From positions 1 to 13,465 of the forward strand of contig DAOVQI010000040.1 in NCBI GenBank assembly GCA_030628785.1: a DNA stretch of 13,465 nt. The letters run 5' to 3'. Position 1 is the first letter of the stretch, and every line of letters starts with the position of its first letter. The position numbers and the translations under genes were made by a program. The notes under the pieces are model-generated. The model saw only the letters and a list, made by a program, of their open reading frames with translations, searched no databases and was not told where the DNA came from. Source of the DNA: Bacteroidota bacterium (GTDB lineage Bacteria; Bacteroidota; Bacteroidia; Bacteroidales; VadinHA17). Positions 6,738 through 13,371 of this stretch are shown here, in pieces.

Positions 6738-6899
6738 CAGGAGTTGTTCTTAGAAATCTGGTAGTTGTTTTCCCCGTACTTTTCCATCTGAATATACCGG
6801 AAAAGAGGTATGAATATGTAAATAATCAGTCTGCTTGATTTTTTATACTTTCCCTAACCAAAAAACAACTACAAAAAACAGATGGAAGGACAACTCCTG
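6738..6899 (+). ncRNA. Candidate structured RNA, tandem unit 2
   Basis: The pairings of unit 1 are kept: P1 6738-6747 with 6890-6899, P2 GTAGTTGTTTT (6761-6771) with AAAACAACTAC (6862-6872), P3 TTCCATCTG (6782-6790) with CAGATGGAA (6879-6887). The indels between the two copies fall in the linkers or at the A/T end of P2, so all stems survive. It lies 78 bases upstream of the 6977 gene remnant and could be a 5' leader element of that module. It shares the uncertainties of unit 1. Confidence 0.4.
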
Positions 6900-6908
6900 A
6901 ATATTTCT

Positions 6909-6941
6909 ACTCACCGGGTGACCCGAAGTCACCTGGTGAGT
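6909..6941 (+). terminator. Strong hairpin ending tandem unit 2
   Basis: ACTCACCGGGTGAC pairs with GTCACCTGGTGAGT around CCGAA; the single C-to-T change relative to unit 1 leaves a G-U pair. It ends 35 bases before the ATG at 6977, much as the 10513-10545 hairpin sits 27 bases before the ATG at 10573. Confidence 0.55.
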
Positions 6942-6976
6942 GAGATACAATTGTTGCCACTAAACTAAATCATTTT

Positions 6977-7193
6977 ATGAATAAATTGTTGATTGTACTC
7001 ATCTATTCAATATTGAACTTTACTGCAAATAGTCAGGTTGTAAGAGATATTATTAACACAACTTCTATTGGATATGCTTCTTTTAAAAGAAATTCTGAAA
7101 AAGAGCTTTATATGGGAAATGAAACAGTTTTCGAAAAATAATTATTTAATGACTTCCGTTTCTATATCAATAGGATTTAAAATTGGGAGTTAA
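6977..7193 (+). pseudogene. Remnant of a small secreted or outer-membrane protein gene
   Basis: ATG 6977 begins a 54-codon frame ending at TAA 7139-7141. It opens with a good signal peptide (MNKLLIVLIYSILNFTANSQ) followed by VVRDIINTTSIGYASF and a short charged stretch. In the +1 frame the sequence then continues as KNNYLMTSVSISIGFKIGS to TAA 7191-7193, which looks like the last beta strand of an outer-membrane protein. The simplest reading is a gene whose middle is lost and whose frame is broken, keeping only signal peptide and C-terminal strand. It occupies the same place in its module as the intact 10573 gene, between the hairpin and the DUF4249 gene, though the two show no convincing sequence similarity. 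The 54-residue secreted peptide could still be expressed. Confidence 0.5.
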
Positions 7194-7266
7194 CAAAAAA
7201 GTGATTTTTGATCTATTAGGGATTGAATTAGTGGTATTTTCAAAACATAAAAGCTATTAAGCTTCG

Positions 7267-8166
7267 ATGATGAAATCATTTTACTACCTCTCTTTTATAC
7301 TGTTTTTACTAACCTCCTGTACAAAAGAGGTTGTAATAGATCTTCCTGACCACGAGGAAAAACCAGTAATTAACAGCCTTTTCTCGCCCGACACGTTACT
7401 TTGTGTGCATGTCAGCCGGAGCCGGGTTATCACGGATACGTTTTTTTTACTTCAAACCGCTCCGGTAGTAGTTTTGAAGTATGCCGAAAAAACCGACACG
7501 CTTCAAAGTACAGGTAACGGATATTACGTGTCGCGAAACCACGTACCCCAGGTACAAACCATGTATACCCTCGAAGTATTCTCAATGGAGCATGGTAAAG
7601 CCACGGCATCGGATAAAATCCCTGAAGAAGCACCTTTTGAGGTAATCAATTACATGCAGGAGGCTGGGATTGATGTAGAAGGTTGCAATTTTTCATCTAT
7701 TACTATCCGGTTTAACGAACCTCCCGGTGAGAAAAACTACTATGAAATTAAGGTAGTACATGAAAGCAACCCAGGGGGAAAGTTACGGTACGATAAGCTT
7801 TGGTTATGGAGCAACGATGTGGTTGTTAGAAATGAGGGCTACGTTAATGAGATTTACAGCAGCCTCATTTTTTCCGATGAGCTGATAAACGGGAAATCCC
7901 ACACACTGGCATTCAATTTTTATCATTTCGTTTACAAAAAAAAAATAGCATCACGCTTTTTTATCCATTTTCGCTCCGTTTCAGAGAATTATTTTTTCTA
8001 CAAGAAAAAACTGATGCTTCACTTTGAGAATCAAATAAGCGATATAGGGTACGGAACCGGCAACCCGGTGAATCTGTACTCGAATGTTGAAAACGGCTAC
8101 GGCATTTTTGCCGGGTATTCTGAAGATAGGGACACTGTAACAGTGAACGAATGGACAGGAGAATAA
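7267..8166 (+). CDS. DUF4249-type outer-membrane lipoprotein, copy 1
   Basis: The 299-residue product starts with a lipoprotein signal peptide (MMKSFYYLSFILFLLTSC) with lipobox Cys18, followed by TKEVVIDLPDHE and VINSLFSPDTLLCVHVSRSR. This start, the KxxPVVN-like early strand and the late NPVNLYSNVENGYGIFAGYS motif fit the DUF4249 family of Bacteroidota lipoproteins, which are habitually encoded next to a TonB-dependent receptor and are thought to act as its surface partner in a SusD-like way. Its stop codon overlaps the start of the receptor gene by 16 bases, so the two are translationally coupled. The paralogue at 11156 is nearly identical over residues 1-119 and the last 60 or so, but strongly different between. 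The ATG-ATG start (7267 or 7270) leaves either Met possible. The substrate is unknown. Confidence 0.85.
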   Translation: MMKSFYYLSFILFLLTSCTKEVVIDLPDHEEKPVINSLFSPDTLLCVHVSRSRVITDTFFLLQTAPVVVLKYAEKTDTLQSTGNGYYVSRNHVPQVQTMYTLEVFSMEHGKATASDKIPEEAPFEVINYMQEAGIDVEGCNFSSITIRFNEPPGEKNYYEIKVVHESNPGGKLRYDKLWLWSNDVVVRNEGYVNEIYSSLIFSDELINGKSHTLAFNFYHFVYKKKIASRFFIHFRSVSENYFFYKKKLMLHFENQISDIGYGTGNPVNLYSNVENGYGIFAGYSEDRDTVTVNEWTGE

Positions 8167-10508
8167 TTTTCAGTGTTGTATTTTGCCTGATGCTTGGTAA
8201 AGTTGCGGCACAGGTTACCATTAGTGGTTACGTATCCGATTCTGCAACCGGTGAACGCCTGCAGGGAGTTACAGTTATCGACATGAATACCCGGTCAGGG
8301 ACCATATCCAACGCTTTCGGGTTTTTCAGCCTTGTAACAAAGCCTGCAGCGAATATTATTGTCAGATTTTCGTATGTGGGCTACAAAACCATAAAGCTTA
8401 CCCTTCCTGCCCGCGATACTATGCTAAACATTGCTTTGCTGCCGGGCGTAAATCTGGAAGAGGTTCAGGTGTCGGCTGAAAAGCCTGTTGAAGACAGGAC
8501 GGAGATAAGCACGATTACCATTCCCGTGAAAGAGATAAAACGCCTTCCGGCATTGGGAGGCGAGCCGGATATAATGAAAGCACTGCAATTGCTGCCCGGG
8601 GTGCAATCGGGCAACGAGGGAAGCAGCGGCCTGTACGTGCGCGGCGGAAGTCCTGACCAAAACCTTATCTTATTAGACGATGTGCCCCTTTACTATATAA
8701 ACCATCTCGGGGGTTTTGTCTCTACCTTTAACCCCGATGCCATCAGCAAGGTAACGTTAACGAAAGGAGGTTTCCCTGCTCGTTACGGCTCACGCTTGTC
8801 ATCTGTATTAGATATAAGGATGAAAGACGGCAATATAAAAGAGTTACACGGGGCAGGAACCTTTGGAATGATTGCCTCAAAGTTAGCATTGGAAGGCCCC
8901 ATAAAAAAAGATACGGCATCGTATCTGATCTCTTACCGTCGTTTCCTGTATGATATTTTTACACGGCCCATAACAAAAATTGTTTTTGAAGGAGCTTCAA
9001 TGGGCTACCATTTCTACGATATGAATGCTAAGTTCAATTATAAATTAAATGAAAACAACAGGTTATTCCTTAGCTTTTATAACGGGGACGACCGGGCAAT
9101 AGTTAAAATAAACCACAAGGACACCAATCAACGGGCCAAAGTTGCAATACGCTGGGGAAACCTGCTTGGAGCCTTACGATGGAATCACCTATTCAACCCT
9201 TCGCTGTTTTCCAACACCACCTTCACATACACCCGGTACCGGTATCAAACAGCAGAGTATTACAAACAGACCGGTACGGAAAGTGAATATACCTTTACCT
9301 CGTCCATATACGATGCTACTGCAAAAACAGATTTTGAATATTACCCGGCCCGCTTTCTGACTATACGTTTCGGGGGCGGAGCCACGCTCCATAACTTTAT
9401 CCCCACATCAACCACCTTAAAGCAGGACTATACCGGGGCAATACCTGTCGATTCATCATTTAACGACGACAAGAATAGAGCGTTTGAGCATAACTTCTAC
9501 CTCGAAAACGAGATTAACCTGAATAGTCGCTTTCGTGCAAACATAGGGGCCAGGTACTCGGCATATTATGTTGATGATAAGTGGTTCCATGGTATTGAGC
9601 CGCGTTTGGTCGTCAATTACAAATTTGCACGAAACTATTCGTTAAAAGCCGCTTACTCAAAAATGCAACAATATGTTCATCTTTTAACAAGCAGTGGTGC
9701 AGGTATGCCTGCCGATTACTGGGTGCCGGCCACGGCTGTTCTCCCGCCCGAAAAATCGGTGCAGTACGCCTTTGGCCTGGCTCACACCTCACGGAACGGG
9801 ATGTTTGAGATAACTATTGAGCCATTTCACAAAACCATGAGCAACCTGATTGCCTTTGAAGAAGGTATTGCTTACTTAGGCGGTTCGGGCAACTGGCAGT
9901 ATAAGGTTGACGGGGACGGAAAAGGCAAATCATACGGGATTGAATTTTTTTTACAAAAGAAGTTGGGTAAATCAACAGGATGGATTGGCTACACCCTGGC
10001 AAAAACCACCCGGCAGTTCGATAACCAGAACGATGGTAAGACCTATCCGTATAAATACGACCGCAGGCACGATATCAGCATCGTCTTCAAACAAAAACTT
10101 AAAGAAAACATCGACTTCTCAGCCACCTGGGTTTATGGCACCGGAAATGCAATGACGCTTGCAACAGGACATCATCTAGTGATTGATGACAATAGTTCTT
10201 CCCATTATTTACCTAAAACAGATTTTGAACTATACGAAGGACATATTTACAGTGAAGAGAACTCGTACAGAATGAGGGCTTACCACCGTTTAGACTTGGG
10301 TTTTAATTTTTACAAGGAGAAAAAATGGGGCGAAAGGGTTTGGAATATCAGCATTTACAACCTGTACAACCGCCAAAATCCCTATTTGTATTACTGGCAC
10401 ACGAAAGTAACTTATAAAAACGGGGTTAGGACTGAAGGAACCCCTAAACTTTACCAGCAAAGCCTGTTCCCGATAATACCTTCGGTAAGTTATAGTTTTA
10501 AATTTTAA
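8151..10508 (+). CDS. TonB-dependent outer-membrane receptor with carboxypeptidase-like N-terminal domain
   Basis: The 785-residue receptor starts with a signal peptide (MDRRIIFSVVFCLMLGKVAAQ). Next is a CarboxypepD_reg-like domain (about 22-98: VTISGYVSDSATGERLQGV, SNAFGFFSL, VRFSYVGYKTIKL). The plug domain (about 115-225) carries LYVRGGSPDQNLILLDDVPL and GGFPARYGSRLSSVLDI. The remainder is a 22-strand-type barrel with many aromatic-rich strands, ending in YSFKF with the terminal Phe needed for barrel assembly. The length is somewhat below that of SusC proteins and fits the DUF4249-associated receptor type. It imports an unknown ligand across the outer membrane using TonB energy. It overlaps the DUF4249 gene by 16 bases and is closed by a hairpin five bases after the stop. 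A 26-codon fragment at 12034 repeats its first residues. Confidence 0.93.
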   Translation: MDRRIIFSVVFCLMLGKVAAQVTISGYVSDSATGERLQGVTVIDMNTRSGTISNAFGFFSLVTKPAANIIVRFSYVGYKTIKLTLPARDTMLNIALLPGVNLEEVQVSAEKPVEDRTEISTITIPVKEIKRLPALGGEPDIMKALQLLPGVQSGNEGSSGLYVRGGSPDQNLILLDDVPLYYINHLGGFVSTFNPDAISKVTLTKGGFPARYGSRLSSVLDIRMKDGNIKELHGAGTFGMIASKLALEGPIKKDTASYLISYRRFLYDIFTRPITKIVFEGASMGYHFYDMNAKFNYKLNENNRLFLSFYNGDDRAIVKINHKDTNQRAKVAIRWGNLLGALRWNHLFNPSLFSNTTFTYTRYRYQTAEYYKQTGTESEYTFTSSIYDATAKTDFEYYPARFLTIRFGGGATLHNFIPTSTTLKQDYTGAIPVDSSFNDDKNRAFEHNFYLENEINLNSRFRANIGARYSAYYVDDKWFHGIEPRLVVNYKFARNYSLKAAYSKMQQYVHLLTSSGAGMPADYWVPATAVLPPEKSVQYAFGLAHTSRNGMFEITIEPFHKTMSNLIAFEEGIAYLGGSGNWQYKVDGDGKGKSYGIEFFLQKKLGKSTGWIGYTLAKTTRQFDNQNDGKTYPYKYDRRHDISIVFKQKLKENIDFSATWVYGTGNAMTLATGHHLVIDDNSSSHYLPKTDFELYEGHIYSEENSYRMRAYHRLDLGFNFYKEKKWGERVWNISIYNLYNRQNPYLYYWHTKVTYKNGVRTEGTPKLYQQSLFPIIPSVSYSFKF

Positions 10509-10512
10509 ATCT

Positions 10513-10545
10513 ACTCACCGGGTGACTTCGAGTCACCCGGTGAGT
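10513..10545 (+). terminator. Hairpin after the receptor gene
   Basis: ACTCACCGGGTGAC (10513-10526) pairs perfectly with GTCACCCGGTGAGT (10532-10545) around TTCGA. It starts five bases after the receptor stop and uses the same 14-bp stem as the hairpins at 6682 and 6909, again followed by AGATAC. Position suggests a terminator or 3'-end stabiliser, although no T-run follows. Confidence 0.6.
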
Positions 10546-10572
10546 TAGATACGCATTATAAACTACAAAAGA

Positions 10573-11130
10573 ATGAAAAATAATTTATTGATCGCAATTG
10601 TATTTTTTTTCATAAATAACTTTTTCTCATACACACAAACAGCAAATAACCTAACAGAGGTTAAAAAAAAGATTCATCGAATTGGAATACAATACAATCC
10701 TTACATTGATGAAAATTTATTTAGTGAATCAATTGGTTACAATGTTTTCGCGTTAAGGTATGGTTATTTAGTTTATCCCGGGCTTTCTGTTGGCCCTGAA
10801 TTTTCAGGTTATTTTGGCAAAGCTCCCTATACTAAACTTCATACATTTAATTATGGATGCTTTTGTCGCTATTCTTTTCTGTCGAAAAAGAAAATTCAAC
10901 CTTTTATTGAAATTAGCCCCTATTATTCTTTTTTCTATCAGAAAGTATCATCTCCGAACTTTAACAAGGCGATAAATGACAATTATTTCAGTGGTTACAT
11001 AGCTCCCGGAATATCAGGGTATTTTCTGCAAAATAAAATGAGCTTTGATTTGTTTTATAAATTTTCAAACAGAACTTTTCTAAACAATAAAAAACAAACT
11101 ATTACGTATAGGTTTAATATTCATTTTTGA
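10573..11130 (+). CDS. Small predicted outer-membrane beta-barrel protein, function unknown
   Basis: The 185-residue product begins with a signal peptide (MKNNLLIAIVFFFINNFFSYTQ, about 22 residues). The mature part is dominated by alternating aromatic strands typical of small barrels: ALRYGYLVYPGLSVGPEFSGYFG, FNYGCFCRYSFL, IQPFIEISPYYSFFYQ, YIAPGISGYFLQNKMSFDLFYKF and a final TITYRFNIHF ending in Phe. This fits an eight-strand-type outer-membrane protein, but no specific family was recognised. The gene is visibly more AT-rich than the receptor before it. It stands between the receptor hairpin and DUF4249 copy 2, 25 bases before the latter's ATG, so the two are probably cotranscribed. The corresponding site in the first module holds the broken gene at 6977. 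Confidence 0.75.
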   Translation: MKNNLLIAIVFFFINNFFSYTQTANNLTEVKKKIHRIGIQYNPYIDENLFSESIGYNVFALRYGYLVYPGLSVGPEFSGYFGKAPYTKLHTFNYGCFCRYSFLSKKKIQPFIEISPYYSFFYQKVSSPNFNKAINDNYFSGYIAPGISGYFLQNKMSFDLFYKFSNRTFLNNKKQTITYRFNIHF

Positions 11131-11155
11131 AATTCGGAATAGTTATCAAGCTTCG

Positions 11156-12049
11156 ATGATGAAATCATTTTACTACCTCTCTTTTATACTGTTTTTACTA
11201 ACCTCCTGTACAAAAGAGGTAGTAATAGATCTTCCTGACCACGAGGGAAAAACGGTAATTAACAGCCTTTTCTCGCCCGACACGTTACTTTGTGTGCATG
11301 TCAGCCGGAGCCGGGTTACCACGGATACATTTTTTTTACTTCAAACCGCTCCGGTAGTAGTTTTGAAGTATGCCGAGAAAACCGACACGCTTCAAAGTAC
11401 AGGTAACGGATATTACGTGTCGCGAAACCACGTACCCCAGGTACAAACCAGGTATACCATCGAAGTATTCTCAATGGAGCATGGTAAAGCCACGGCATCG
11501 GATAAAATCCCTGCAAAAGTAAACTTTAATATAATCAATTATGTTCACAGAGCCGGAATAGACCCGGAAGGTTCTAATTTTTCTTCCATTACAATAAGAT
11601 TTTCAGATCCGCCTGATGAAAAGAATTATTACGAAATCATGTTAGTTTATGAAAGTAAGAATTCTCATTGGTATTACTTAAAAGGATTATGGAGTGAAGA
11701 TATTGTAATAAAAAATGAAGGTTATGTTAATGAACTTTACAGCAACCTTATTTTTTCCGATGAGCTGATAAACGGGAAAACACACACTATAATTTTCAAT
11801 TTTTTTCATGGACAAAATGAATGGAATACTGCTTTGAATTTATTCGTCCATTTTCGCTCCGTTTCAGAGAATTATTTTTTCTACAAGAAAAAACTGATCC
11901 TTCACTTCGAGAATCAGTTCGGCGATATATGGGACGGAACCGGCAACCCGGTGAACCTGTACTCGAATGTTGAAAACGGCTACGGCATTTTTGCCGGGTA
12001 TTCCGAATACAAGGACACTGTAATAGTGAACGAATGGACAGGAGAATAA
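11156..12049 (+). CDS. DUF4249-type outer-membrane lipoprotein, copy 2
   Basis: This 297-residue paralogue of the 7267 gene has the same lipoprotein signal peptide and Cys18. Homology starts eight bases before the ATG (AAGCTTCGATGATG in both copies). Residues 1-119 differ at only about five positions. Residues 120-235 differ widely (for example AKVNFNIINYVHRAGI against EEAPFEVINYMQEAGI, and FFHGQNEWNTALNLF against FYHFVYKKKIASRFF), except for a short conserved block LIFSDELINGK. The C-terminal 60 or so are again near identical through VNEWTGE. The divergent part is more AT-rich and differs at synonymous sites as well, which points to recombination instead of selection alone. No intact receptor follows; only a 26-codon stub overlaps its end. 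Either this protein shares the receptor at 8151 or it is an orphan. Confidence 0.85.
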   Translation: MMKSFYYLSFILFLLTSCTKEVVIDLPDHEGKTVINSLFSPDTLLCVHVSRSRVTTDTFFLLQTAPVVVLKYAEKTDTLQSTGNGYYVSRNHVPQVQTRYTIEVFSMEHGKATASDKIPAKVNFNIINYVHRAGIDPEGSNFSSITIRFSDPPDEKNYYEIMLVYESKNSHWYYLKGLWSEDIVIKNEGYVNELYSNLIFSDELINGKTHTIIFNFFHGQNEWNTALNLFVHFRSVSENYFFYKKKLILHFENQFGDIWDGTGNPVNLYSNVENGYGIFAGYSEYKDTVIVNEWTGE

Positions 12050-12114
12050 TTCTTTGTGTTTTATTTTGTGAAGCGAATGTGAATTATACAATGGGTTTGG
12101 AAGAGGAGAAATAG
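12034..12114 (+). pseudogene. 26-codon stub resembling the start of the TonB-dependent receptor gene
   Basis: ATG 12034 overlaps the end of DUF4249 copy 2 by 16 bases, exactly as the receptor ATG 8151 overlaps copy 1. The frame reads MDRRIILCVLFCEANVNYTMGLEEEK and stops at 12112-12114, against MDRRIIFSVVFC in the receptor. The GLEEE end weakly recalls NLEEVQ of the receptor at residues 101-106, so most of the signal peptide, the N-terminal domain and everything after may have been deleted. It is too short to be a working receptor. Confidence 0.55.
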
Positions 12115-12121
12115 TTATAAA

Positions 12122-12158
12122 TTACTCGTAGCCCGAGCTGAAGTCGGGCTACGAGTAA
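12122..12158. terminator. Bidirectional hairpin between convergent genes
   Basis: TTACTCGTAGCCCGA (12122-12136) pairs perfectly with TCGGGCTACGAGTAA (12144-12158), a 15-bp stem with a seven-base loop. It separates the plus-strand DUF4249 gene from the minus-strand hydrolase gene, ends four bases before the latter's stop, and can serve both. An AAAA run follows on the plus strand, so U-runs are absent in the forward direction. Confidence 0.6.
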
Positions 12159-12162
12159 AATA

Positions 12163-12717
12163 CTATCTACCAAACTTTTGTTTCCCTTTCAGGATTAATT
12201 CATCAAACATTTTTTCGAGATCCGGATTTACTCCTCTTAGTCCTTTTATAACCATTTCTGCCCAGATAAGATAATCCCGTTGTTGCCGGTTGGACCATTT
12301 AACCGGAGGGTTTTTTAAGACATCCTGTACGTTACAAATCTTGTCAGCCAACTTTATTTGTTTGGCTGCATTTGATTTCCTGGAAGCGTTTTTGATTTGT
12401 AAAAACTTTCTGACAGGTTTGGGCTGCCATTTTTTATCGGTTGTTTCCAACACCAGAGCAAGAATTTTCTTGCCAAACTCTTCTTCAATTTCGTCAGGGT
12501 TGGTATTGGTATCTTCGATCGTATCGTGCAATAAGGCGGCAGCAATGGTATTAACATCCGTAACCTTTCCGGTTTCAACAAGGGTATTAGCCACTGCAAT
12601 AGGATGATTGATATACGGGGTTTCCCCTTTGTCTTTTCTCCGCTGGTCTTTGTGCTTTTTAGCGGCAAAATCGAGGGCTTTAAAAAAGATTGTTAAATCG
12701 TCTGAATCCATTTTCAA
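12163..12717 (-). CDS. MESH1-like HD-domain hydrolase (small alarmone hydrolase type)
   Basis: The 184-residue protein is a single HD domain closely matching metazoan SpoT homologue MESH1 and bacterial small alarmone hydrolases. Visible motifs are FAAKKHKDQRRKDKGETPYINHPI, ALLHDTIEDT and IKLADKICNV, then WAEMVIKGLRG. The expected metal ligands are His38, His64, Asp65 and Asp125; each is offset by three from human MESH1 His35, His61, Asp62 and Asp122 as I remember that sequence. Glu68 and Asp69 of the HDxxED motif are also kept. There is no synthetase, TGS or ACT domain, unlike long RelA/SpoT proteins. The expected reaction is Mn-dependent removal of the 3' pyrophosphate from (p)ppGpp in the cytoplasm; MESH1 also cleaves NADPH phosphate, so that activity is possible. 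ATG 12717 or the Met two codons later could be the start. It stands alone on the minus strand, facing the DUF4249 gene across a hairpin. Confidence 0.88.
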   Translation of the reverse strand: MKMDSDDLTIFFKALDFAAKKHKDQRRKDKGETPYINHPIAVANTLVETGKVTDVNTIAAALLHDTIEDTNTNPDEIEEEFGKKILALVLETTDKKWQPKPVRKFLQIKNASRKSNAAKQIKLADKICNVQDVLKNPPVKWSNRQQRDYLIWAEMVIKGLRGVNPDLEKMFDELILKGKQKFGR

Positions 12718-12805
12718 GGGTTGTTTTGTTCTAATACCAGATTTGAGATTTGGTGTTTACCTGCCCCGTAATAACATAAATAATTCTGAGTTAATCGTAA
12801 AATCT

Positions 12806-13132
12806 TTAGACGTTCCACCAATGCCATATTTTTATTTTTCCAGGGTCAGATTCTGTAAGTTCCTGTTTTGCCGATGTAGGAACATGCTGTGAAAGAATTG
12901 AAGTGATTATTTTGGGGGCGAAATATCCCAAACTCAGGGCATAGATAATATCCAGTGGTTTAAGTAAAAACACAACCAACCCGCCAAGGAAGGATGATAA
13001 TATCAATCCTGTCCAGTAAGCAGGACTTCGGTAAAAATCAGCGAATTCGCCGGTAAACCTGTTTTTTACCAGCCGTATTATATCCGGCAGCAATCCTCCG
13101 AAAGCTCCCCAGAGTATTAATGAGTATTCCAT
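12806..13132 (-). CDS. Small membrane protein with three predicted helices, function unknown
   Basis: The 108-residue product has hydrophobic segments at about 3-20 (YSLILWGAFGGLLPDII), 39-58 (YWTGLILSSFLGGLVVFLL) and 62-80 (IYALSLGYFAPKIITSIL), then a polar C-terminal tail of about 28 residues ending in WHWWNV. The first helix contains a Gly-Gly pair and is followed by a basic, aromatic loop (RLVKNRFTGEFADFYR). I do not recognise a family. It lies 88 bases upstream of the hydrolase on the same strand, and a TAnnTTTG match lies 82 bases ahead of its start, so it may lead a two-gene transcript with the hydrolase. No long overlapping frame on the other strand competes with it. Confidence 0.7.
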   Translation of the reverse strand: MEYSLILWGAFGGLLPDIIRLVKNRFTGEFADFYRSPAYWTGLILSSFLGGLVVFLLKPLDIIYALSLGYFAPKIITSILSQHVPTSAKQELTESDPGKIKIWHWWNV

Positions 13133-13213
13133 AATAAAAAGTTAAGATTAGTTATTGAAGTTTCTTATGTATAATAACATACTGAATATCGGGGAAATAA
13201 TAAGTGAAGAAAC

Positions 13214-13221
13214 CAAAAGTA
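13214..13221 (-). promoter_or_regulatory. Candidate -7 element for the membrane-protein gene
   Basis: On the minus strand it reads TACTTTTG, the same word as at 3156-3163 ahead of the CHAT gene. A transcript would start near 13206 and have a leader of about 75 bases. No well-spaced -33 TTG is evident, so the call rests on the -7 match. Confidence 0.35.
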
Positions 13222-13255
13222 ATTAAATTTTACAAAAATTTGTAGAACAACCCTG

Positions 13256-13267
13256 CCTGCCGGCAGG
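13256..13267. repeat. 12-bp palindrome CCTGCCGGCAGG
   Basis: A perfect self-complementary word directly after CCCTG. It is short and of the kind dispersed between Bacteroidota genes. The 13133-13371 spacer otherwise holds only the candidate promoter and the hairpin at 13298. Confidence 0.5.
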
Positions 13268-13297
13268 ACAATAGCTAGGAGCGATGCAAATGATATT

Positions 13298-13330
13298 AGT
13301 CAGGGTTTGACTTCAAGTCAAGCCCTGACT
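13298..13330. terminator. Hairpin downstream of the right-edge gene
   Basis: AGTCAGGGTTTGACTT (13298-13313) pairs with AAGTCAAGCCCTGACT (13315-13330) with one mismatch, centred on 13314. It lies 41 bases after the stop of the minus-strand gene entering from the right and before the promoter of the next gene, which suits a transcript end. The GACTTCAAGTC centre recalls the GAAGTC words next to the loops of the 6681, 6909 and 12122 hairpins. Confidence 0.5.
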
Positions 13331-13371
13331 GGTCTACAATCGAAAAAAATGATTTTTTACTGTCCTATTGG

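Larger units (their letters stand above)
6508..6950. repeat. Two tandem 224-bp units, nearly identical
   Basis: Unit 1 (6508-6731) and unit 2 (6732-about 6950) both begin AAAAGACAGGAGTTGTTCTTA and both end with a strong hairpin followed by an -ATAC word. Differences are few: a three-base insertion in unit 2 after CTTA, one T fewer in the T run after GTTG, one A more before CAGATGG, and scattered substitutions. No reading frame of useful size exists. The units precede the DUF4249/receptor module. They may be structured RNA or non-autonomous mobile units; see the separate entries. Confidence 0.9.

Noticed and set aside
6508..6950. A two-repeat CRISPR array or a retron RNA
   Set aside because: Repeats are about 220 bases with no short-repeat/unique-spacer pattern, there are no cas genes, and no reverse transcriptase gene is in the window.
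9142..9392. Overlapping small frames on both strands inside the receptor gene
   Set aside because: They lie within the barrel-coding frame, which is continuous and ends in a proper terminal Phe; no independent start signals.
12290..12892. Plus-strand frames of 105 and 94 codons opposite the hydrolase and membrane-protein genes
   Set aside because: They are antisense to the strongly conserved HD-domain frame and to the three-helix protein, and read as Ser/Cys/Phe-rich shadow sequence.
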